Below, one piece after another: positions 57,111 through 64,000 of a stretch of 64,000 nucleotides of DNA (positions within the stretch are counted from its first letter, which is position 1; the number at the start of each line of letters is the position of its first letter). The translations under genes were made by a program, and so were the position numbers. Source of the stretch: Acanthosepion lycidas. Its lineage: Eukaryota; Mollusca; Cephalopoda; Sepiida; Sepiidae. The stretch covers positions 24,756,260 to 24,820,259 of the forward strand of contig OZ010573.1 in assembly GCA_963932145.1 (NCBI GenBank), read 5' to 3'. The notes below the pieces were generated by a model that saw only the letters and a list, made by a program, of their open reading frames with translations, was not told where the DNA came from and did not search any database.

Positions 57111-57340
57111 TTTAGGATGATTCAATTGAATTTATTAACAGATATCATATTGTTTAAGAGACGCTAATTTTTTTTATGTCAAATTATTTTAAATTTGTTC
57201 TTTCTTAATGAGCATTATTGCATAATGTAATTTAATTTGAAATTGTTCGATTACAATTTTAGATACTTTTTTATATCATCAAAATTTCGCCAGTTACCTT
57301 AAGAATGGGTATAAAGAAAATATAGTAAATGCTGCTATTT
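57111..57340. other. AT-rich spacer
   Basis: Nothing recognised. Confidence 0.5.
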
Positions 57341-57343
57341 ATA

Positions 57344-57387
57344 TTAAGTTGGTGCAAAAATAATATCGTTTTTTGACGTTAAAAACT
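57344..57387. mobile_element. Half of a mariner-type MITE
   Basis: TTAAGTTGGTGCAAAAATAA then TATCGTTTTTTGACGTTAAAAA, one arm only, ending where a LINE 3' tail begins. The junction suggests LINE insertion into the MITE or a deletion. Confidence 0.75.
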
Positions 57388-57492
57388 TTTCGCTCCTTAG
57401 TAATGCTTCTCTTTTTTTCAGTTCTTTCACACTCAGTAAACATTTGCGTCTTAGTGGCTTTACTGCCTTGCATAGAGTGATAAAAAATAAAA
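57388..57492 (+). mobile_element. Jockey-type LINE 3' tail
   Basis: TTCTTTCACACTCAGTAAACATTTGCGTCTTAGTGGCTTTACTGCCTTGC and an A-rich end, the 3' UTR also found at 55190-55280 and 59990-60066. Confidence 0.75.
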
Positions 57493-58255
57493 TTTCACGA
57501 TATAATATTCCAACTATACAATTAATACAAACAATTCAATTTGACACTGGAGAAGAGTGTTGAAAAATGAACATTTATTTGTCGTGTATAATAAATGCTT
57601 TTTATGATGTGGCTACCGTTTTATTGATGTAACCATATATATATACGTAAACTCTCGTATGCATATCTATCTTTGTGTTATTGTATGTATAGTGTCTGTG
57701 TGTGTATGTGTGTGTGCGTGTGTGTGTAGAAAATATTTCCAGTTTTGCCTTTAGTCACTTTCTCTCTCATTCAACCACCTTTCCAGCTTTTGTAAATTGT
57801 ATGTACTCTCCATTCAGACTTTTCTCACTTCCCCCCCCCCGTCTCCCCCCCTCCGTTTACATTCCCATGCCAAGCCATTCCTCCTCCACCGTCTTTAGGC
57901 TTCTGCAAATATTGGTTTTGCTTCTTGGGTCTTGGTTCTTTCCACGCGTCATCGCAATTTATCTTGGCTCTGTCAGGATTTTGGATTTTCATCCCAGATG
58001 TTTCTCTTGAAAGAGTTCAGAGTTTGGGTGTGGGTTTGACAGCGAATGTCGCTATCGACACTGGGATCATGTGCAAGGATAACAAGAAAACGACAGACGT
58101 AATTATGAAAAAAAAAAGAAAAAGAAAAAAACAGACAAAACAAGATACGGAACACGAGAGGAGAAAAAATATATATGATAAAATATAGTTTTAAGTTATG
58201 ATATATTTATAAGTTAAAAGTGCTCAATATCCGGGATAAAGCGTGTGTAACTATA
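57493..58255. other. Unassigned spacer with (TG)n and a C-rich tract
   Basis: (TG)n at 57694-57727, C-rich runs at 57831-57852. A 102-codon frame across it is Pro/Ser-rich from composition. Confidence 0.5.
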
Positions 58256-58257
58256 AG

Positions 58258-58470
58258 AACTATGGACACTGATTTCAACATCGCGTGCCTGTCCCATGCT
58301 TGAATGCAGTTTTCAAGACATGTGAATTAAATTATAGTTCGGCTATTTATCTATGTTAGACTAACATAACTTGATCTCTAATCCAACCTATATGGCCTGA
58401 AGACTGCGTTCAAGAACTAAACAGATTGTCGCCACTCAGTGTTGACGTCAGTGTCCACACTTCTATATAC
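58258..58470. repeat. Inverted-repeat element related to 37450-37582
   Basis: GACACTGATTTCAACATCGCG at 58264 is repeated inverted as CACTCAGTGTTGACGTCAGTGTCC at 58432-58456; CTTGAATGCAGTTTTCAAGAC and CTGAAGACTGCGTTCAAGAAC are inner arms. Confidence 0.55.
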
Positions 58471-58572
58471 ATGCAAAAACTACTAACTGAACTACCCACT
58501 TTGACAGTGATCATGTCAAGACCTAGAGTTCGCAGTTGGTTGTAAAAACAGTACAAATATTTATTTGTATAT

Positions 58573-58713
58573 TTGGTTGGTGCAAAAATAATGTCGTTTT
58601 CTCACATATGTGAGAAAACGACATTATTTTTGCAAAAACGACATTATTTTTGCAAAAATAATGTCGTTTTCTCACATATGTGAGAAAACGACATTATTTT
58701 TGCACCAACCTAA
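58573..58713. mobile_element. Compound palindromic mariner-type MITE
   Basis: Two hairpins of the family in tandem: ATTTTTGCAAAAACGACATTATTTTTGC repeats join a first TTGGTTGGTGCAAAAATAA end to a second TTATTTTTGCACCAACC end. Arms with ATGTCGTTTTCTCACATATG occur twice and are identical. Confidence 0.88.
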
Positions 58714-59425
58714 TATTAATAGTGAGCTGGTAGAACTTTTAGTCAAGTTATGCGAAATTGTTGAATAATTACAACCCTGAAATATTCTTCCCCATATAAA
58801 AATCAGTGAATAAGAAATGTCTACTTTATAATATATCTCTTGTCATTATTCACGTTCGTCAAAGTTCAGAGACACCGGTCATGTACAGTAACTGGATAAT
58901 AGGAATTACTAGCATAAAAGAAAAACAAAATATATTTTACGTGTTTCTGGTAAATTTCCAGGGAAGAAATACTGTGAGAAGTAGACAAACTGCAAATATT
59001 GTTCTGTGAAATTATTATTTTTTTTCAAAATACACAAATATTTCCCCTATCAAGTCAGTATTAATGAAAGAGATAGTCTTACTACGAATAATTTTAAACG
59101 TTACACCAAAACATATTTCCGTATGACAGAAAAGCAGTAGAGAGACTCTTTCCCTGTGATGGTTAAAAGAAAAAAGCTAAAACCTTACCATGGTTCCCAA
59201 ACATTATGCATGCCATGTTTGATGGCTGTATGTGATTTAGAATCGTTAGTTAATAAACTTTCTCTTTTTTATATGTAGGAATATAAGAGCTGGTGTTGAA
59301 AAATTGACTAAGAGGGAATGTCCCCAAATTCTGTTCAGTCATTCGGTTAGATTTTGTGAAGTGTTTCGGATCGAGAACTTGTCAATTCACCCTTTTATAC
59401 AATTGTCGGTCATTAAGTTAAATTT
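58714..59425. other. AT-rich spacer
   Basis: No recognised motif. Confidence 0.5.
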
Positions 59426-59439
59426 TGATCAGAAATTTT

Positions 59440-60066
59440 AATTGCATAATGTTCGATATAGAATCCATTGCTAGGTCTTCTGCAAAGAAAGTGGGTTCAC
59501 TGTGTCTTGCTAGACAATTCTACCATTCGTCTATGCTTAGAATATTGCTGCCACATATGGTTCGGTGCTCTTGCTATTCTATTTATTTAGAGATTCTTGA
59601 TAAAATCTAAAGAAGAATCAGCAATATTATTGGTCCTGACTAGGCGTTTCGGCTCAGTCACTTTAAAGTTGCTTCCCTGTACCTGTTCTATGAATACTTT
59701 CATACTAATTGTTCGGATAAGCCCTTCACTATGACACATAGACTTTATGAATTTAAGCGCAGTACTTGATTAGTAACTAGGTCTCATCATTTCACAGTTG
59801 AATTGGGTGGATGTAACTGTAACTTCTATGCTAGCAGTTTCTTTTCTATCACTTCCTACTTATGGAATTCTCTTCCAGCTCAATGTTTTCCAGTCAACTT
59901 TGATCTTCAAAAATTTAAATGCAATCACAATTGTTATCTGTCTTCCTGATTACTCTTCTATTGTTCTCGCTCATTAGTAATGTTTCTGTTTTTTATTCTT
60001 TCACATTCAGTAATCACTTGTGTCTTAGTGGCTTTACCGCCTTGCTCGGGGTAAATTCGAGTAAAA
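59440..60066 (+). mobile_element. Jockey-type LINE, C-terminal part and 3' tail, decayed
   Basis: ESIARSSAKKVGSLCLARQF (59460) corresponds to ESIASSTARKVGSLSRARKF of the 46.4-kb copy; later YLEILDKI, YKYF/YEYFHTNCS, HRLYEFKR and SITSYLWNSLPA pieces and the tail GTGTCTTAGTGGCTTTACCGCCTTGC at 60020. Confidence 0.8.
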
Positions 60067-60285
60067 TATTGTTTCCGCTTCGTAGAATTATCTCATTACG
60101 CAAAAATTCCATCTGCCATAAATATATAATTATGCAATACTATTTTAATAAGAATTCTATGAATTTTAAGGACTATGCATATCCATCAGTTTAGTTTCTG
60201 ATGAAAAAAACGCTTACCAGATTAATTTCTTAACGTTGCATAAAACCTAGACGGGTAGTTGAACTAGTGCATGCATAATATATAG
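60067..60285. other. AT-rich spacer
   Basis: Nothing recognised. Confidence 0.5.
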
Positions 60286-60289
60286 GTAC

Positions 60290-60860
60290 CGCTAAAATTT
60301 CAATAAAATTTCTCAAAATACAATAAAAATAAAATTCTATCGTCAAAATCTTTGTGTCATTATTAAAAGGAAAGATCAAGTATTTTTGATACAAAAATTA
60401 CTTTTTTAATTCTTTAGAGAACCTTGTAAATTCTGGTTAAAATTGAATTTGTGCGGGAACATTAAATTTGTACGGGAAATTTGAGCGTCCTGTTTTGTTT
60501 TGGTTTTTAAGTGAAAAACATTGGTTTGAAGATTATCTAAAAAAAAAACTGAGAATTGTCGTACTTAAGGAAACATTCAAGACTTAAAAAATTCATTGCT
60601 TTAACCTGTTGTTTTCCACATTTGATTTTTATGAAATTTCAATCGAAAATGTTTATATTGTGTTAAATTTTGTATTGTAAAATGTTTTCATTTATTATAA
60701 GATCAAATCCTAGGGTAATTTAAATAATCAAAATCTTTTGTCAAACAGTGCCTCCTGTTGCGGAACATATGCTCTGAACTGTAAAATAAAATACCATAAA
60801 ATGTTATTTTTAAATTTTAAAGCTTTTAATTGCTTTTATGAAAAATATATTATGTATATT
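60290..60860. repeat. AT-rich interspersed repeat family B, copy 2
   Basis: AATTTGTACGGGAAATTTGAGCG at 60464 and AAAATCTTTTGTCAAACAG at 60732 match copy 1. Confidence 0.55.
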
Positions 60861-61475
60861 ATATCTTAAGAAAAAAACTTCGCTGAATAAGGAATTTTAA
60901 TAAGAATTATTTTAATTATTTAAAAAAAATTATTGGAATAGTTTTTGACTTTTAAATCTTAAAATTCTGTATTAATTTGTAAAATAATATTATTAAATTA
61001 AAACTAAATTTACGAATCATAAATAGAAAAGCGGACTAAAATTCAACGACATCTAGTATTAAAAAAAATACATTTTTGTTTGTGTATAAACTCGTCGGTC
61101 TTTATAAATACTGACGTTCATACTTAGAATTATGGGACAATAATAAAAGTACCTACAGTAAATGTAAAATCTCAACAAGCATCTTAAGTAAACCTGCCAA
61201 GCTAAAGTGCCGAAAATTCAATGAACTATGAAACTGCTTAAATTTTTCAGATTACTGGATAGTTAAAAGAAAAAAAAAGAACTCTATAAAAAAGTTCACG
61301 TTGTACTCGTCAAGTAATTTATTTCAGTTCTGTCCCCTTTACTTAAATTTCCCAAATACGATGCTGCCAATAAATACCTCAATACACCAGGAAAAGCAGC
61401 ACCTCAGCGTTAAAAAATTAATTATCTACTATAGGTTAAGCAAAAATTAAGTAATATTTATTTCAATTCAGATAA
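60861..61475. other. AT-rich spacer
   Basis: No recognised motif. Confidence 0.5.
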
Positions 61476-61479
61476 ATTA

Positions 61480-61865
61480 AAAGTTAAATTAGCTAATACG
61501 GAAATTCTTGCAAAAATCAAATATGTCGCATTTAATGAAATTTTCAGAACTTATTCACAAATGAATAAAATTAGTCTTGAAATTTTTTATTAGAAAATCT
61601 TAGTAAAATATTTTTTCAGCTCCTTACTTAATTTTATGAAAACTTGAGAAATTCAACGAGATCATTTTTAGTGACTATACTAATTAAAATAGAATTCTTT
61701 GTAGAATTTAAATCACCGAATTTTTTTTGCAAAATTAGACACAGTCTTAGCGAAAATCTGTTTTGAATCAAAAAAAAAAAAAAAAAAAAAAACGCCAAAA
61801 AACTAAGACGTTATTTAATTAGAGAAGCGTTTAATTGTTTTTATGAATATTATATATTAAAGACA
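61480..61865. repeat. AT-rich interspersed repeat family B, copy 3
   Basis: TTAGAAAATCTTAGTAAAATATTTTTTCAGCTCC and TACTTAATTTTATGAAAACTTGAGA match 35498-35575. Includes a 24-A run at 61769-61792. Confidence 0.55.
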
Positions 61866-63060
61866 ATATTGTCTGAAGAAAATAATTTTTCGACGAAAAA
61901 TTAATTTTTACAAGATTAGTTTTCATTTTTTTACAATTTGAAATTGAATAATTTATAGTTTTTAAATACTTTAAAAACTCTACCATACATTACTATCAAC
62001 ACGTTCGACTGTAGATAGGATGTAAATAAATTGATTAACACGTCAAAAAACAAGACCCCGTATTTAAGAAATATTTGTATACAACATTTTATCCTATAAG
62101 TAATATTTGTTTCAAATCAGATTAATTTAACTTTAAATTTGCTAATTTTCCTCAACGTTTCAGAAATATATATTTTATTTTTGCAAGATTTTTAAAACCG
62201 AGAATTAACTTTTGTTTACAAATGTGTCAAAAATGGCCGTTTTGAATGATTTTAATGAAAAAAAATCAATTTCGATCAATATAATTTCTGTTTTAAATAC
62301 ATCATAGAATATTTTGCTTACTGGAAATAGTAAATTATAAATCGTTTATCTTTCAATTAAAGCTAAAATAAAAAACTTCAACAAGGCTTTTTCATTTTTT
62401 AAAATTAATTTTAAAACTTACGTATACCGAATTAGTGGTGGTACCTACAATTATTCATTAGGGAAGTTATGAATATAATCATATTTCATAATATATATAA
62501 GATATATTTCACATATAATACATATAACGTACATATTTCATGTATAATAGCGCATGTTCAAAAAGTTCTGTGGGCCGCAAATCGAGTCTTCAAATAAGTT
62601 ATCTGAATGTATATTCTTTGAAATAACTGGAAGTCAAACCCAGGGCTGTTTTGCAAGTTCTTTCAGACGGAGATCTGCCACTTTTCATTTTTGCGGAATT
62701 TCTAATAGATATCTTGATTTTAACTAAGTTAAAACTTAGTAACTTTTTTTAATAGGAGTAGATCAGCTTTCTTATCGCCCGGTCCATACTCCTACCCTTC
62801 TCTTGAGCTCATCATTTCTTTCTTGTTTAGCAATGGGTTCCCAGATTTTTTTTGTGATATGTGTGGATGGTGGCAACGTCTTTTCCGGTGGGCAACTACA
62901 AGGCCACGCCATATTGCAGTCTCTGCTTGTTCCCTTCCCGTACTTGTTACATGAGACGATCGACTGCTACTATAACCTTAGACCTTTTCCTTAGCAAAAT
63001 AACACACTATGACTATAAGCAACCAAAGATATAAAACTAAACCAGCTAAATAAAAACACC
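61866..63060. other. AT-rich spacer, mixed composition from 62600
   Basis: No recognised gene; 62760-62960 is GC-richer with an open frame of 63 codons of unknown meaning. Confidence 0.45.
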
Positions 63061-63067
63061 TAAAACC

Positions 63068-64000
63068 CCTCAACCTTTCTCTAACTTCTGAAGTGTGGAA
63101 TCGTTCCTTTTTCGAAAACTTTCTGGACATCTGAGCTTTCTGCGAAACTAATCTTAACTCTGCAATCCCCTTCTCTGATTTCTCGATTACTGGTTTTCAT
63201 TCTTTCTTTAGGAAAGACTCTAATGTCCACAAGCATTGCCTGGGAATTTATGTCCGCGAACATCTACTGACTAGGGAACTCTCTCTTGAATCTCCAGACC
63301 ATTCTTACATGTGTCTGTATCTCTCTCTATTAAACTCAGTTATCTCTTCTTTCTCTACCCTTCCACATCCTCTCATGACTGTTGCGTTCTAGATAATATT
63401 TCTGATAATATAGACAAGACCATCTCCCTACACCCGTTTGCAAATATATTTGTGTTCAGTGAATTTAATGCCCACCATGCCAGGTGGCTTAAACACTCTG
63501 TCACTGACCTCACAGGCATCCAAAGCCTGAACTTCTCAATCACTCAATTTCTCATGCAAGTGGCGAACATCCCCACGAATTTCCCCAGAAACCCCCATGG
63601 ACACGCTTCTCTTGTAGACCACTTTTTACATCTATCCCTGATACATGTCGCTCTATGGAGCTCTGCTTTCTTGCTAACTCTGATCATGAGGTAGTGTCCG
63701 TAAACACCTCTTTCCGCTCCCCTACCAGCCAAGAACCTCCTATCAACAAAATATCTTTCGGTTATCAACGAACGGATTGGAACTCGTTCCATAATTTCCT
63801 TCGTGAAGTCCCTTGGAATGAAGTTTTAATCATCCAGTTTATAAATGCGCGTCTGGGGTCTCCTTCTGCGTGAAAGCCAGCATCGATGCTTTCATTCCAG
63901 CAAGGAAATACCAAGTCAAATAACGTTCATCTCCTTGGTTCTCACCTGCATGCTCAGTCTCTGTAGCCCACAGGAATAACTTCCTCCGACTGTACCAGAG
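63068..64000 (+). mobile_element. Jockey-type LINE, endonuclease region, running off the window
   Basis: Plus-strand pieces follow the AP-endonuclease order: FFENFLDI-AFCETNLNS (about 63100), KDSNVHKHCLGIYV (63215), LSLESPDHSYMCL (63285), then ANIFVFSEFNAHHARWL (63440; the D of the usual GDFN is E here), LTGIQSLNFSITQF, FPRNPHGHASLVDHFL (63585), NSDHEVVSV (63672, SDHEVV catalytic His region) and the linker SRSPTSQEPP, WNSFHNFLREVPW. Two or more frame shifts and the changed Asp make it inactive. It is probably the same family as 46305-47534, in the same orientation. Confidence 0.82.

Noticed and set aside
57702-58010. 102-codon plus-strand frame with Ser/Pro-rich part
   Set aside because: Composition-driven by (TG)n and C-rich tracts; no domain, no splice context.
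50240-64000. Search for the preceding RFX6 exon ending in TLQ-W
   Set aside because: Candidate donors near 53270, 59185 and 60215 have no RFX wording next to them.

Overview
The window looks like animal nuclear DNA, most likely from a coleoid cephalopod such as an octopus. This is an inference from four things: strong AT richness with very many long (TA)n tracts; introns of 2 to 12 kb; a mixture of RTE and Jockey-type LINEs, tRNA-derived SINEs, GIY-YIG Penelope-like elements and tiny palindromic DNA transposons; and no long open reading frame other than a LINE. No operon, rRNA, CRISPR array or intact tRNA gene is visible.

The one host gene I can support lies on the minus strand and is built from four small exons. 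They are at 50108-50231 (124 bp), 38351-38412 (62 bp), 36422-36499 (78 bp) and 24488-24515 (28 bp). Each has AG/GT splice borders, all phases agree, and read in order they give about 109 codons of an RFX-family winged-helix DNA-binding domain and its C-terminal flank. The diagnostic residues ([60 protein letters not shown]) match RFX6 better than RFX4 or RFX1-3. The 5' part of the gene probably lies beyond position 64000. The part after the 28-bp exon was not found and probably lies below position 1, or in a stretch of 1-24 kb where I missed it. Most of 24.5-50.1 kb is therefore intron.

Layout. 1-4.9 kb: AT-rich DNA, a Penelope-like fragment and a small terminal-inverted-repeat element. 4.9-7.1 kb: a 2.2-kb TA/CA/GA low-complexity block with one MITE inside. 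7.1-9.6 kb: a deleted mariner, a palindrome and a decayed Tc1-like transposon. 10-19 kb: a terminal-repeat family, a Penelope-like copy, purine-rich DNA, two decayed RTE LINE copies in series and a long hairpin. 18.7-23 kb: SINEs, nearly all in the same orientation. 23.7-26.6 kb: a retroelement ORF tail, the RFX6 microexon, a MITE, a deleted mariner and a Penelope-like copy. 27-36 kb: AT-rich DNA, LINE fragments, a pogo-like MITE and two large inverted repeats. 36-50 kb: RFX6 exons among SINE, RTE, Penelope and Jockey-type LINE copies, including the best preserved element of the window (46.3-47.5 kb, 320-codon RT ORF). 50-64 kb: a 35-bp minisatellite, several MITEs, decayed LINEs, an AT-rich repeat family and, at the right edge, the endonuclease region of a LINE that runs off the window.

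Transposable elements with TA or AT-rich targets sit again and again beside (TA)n tracts. All family assignments are from recognition by eye; no database search was run.
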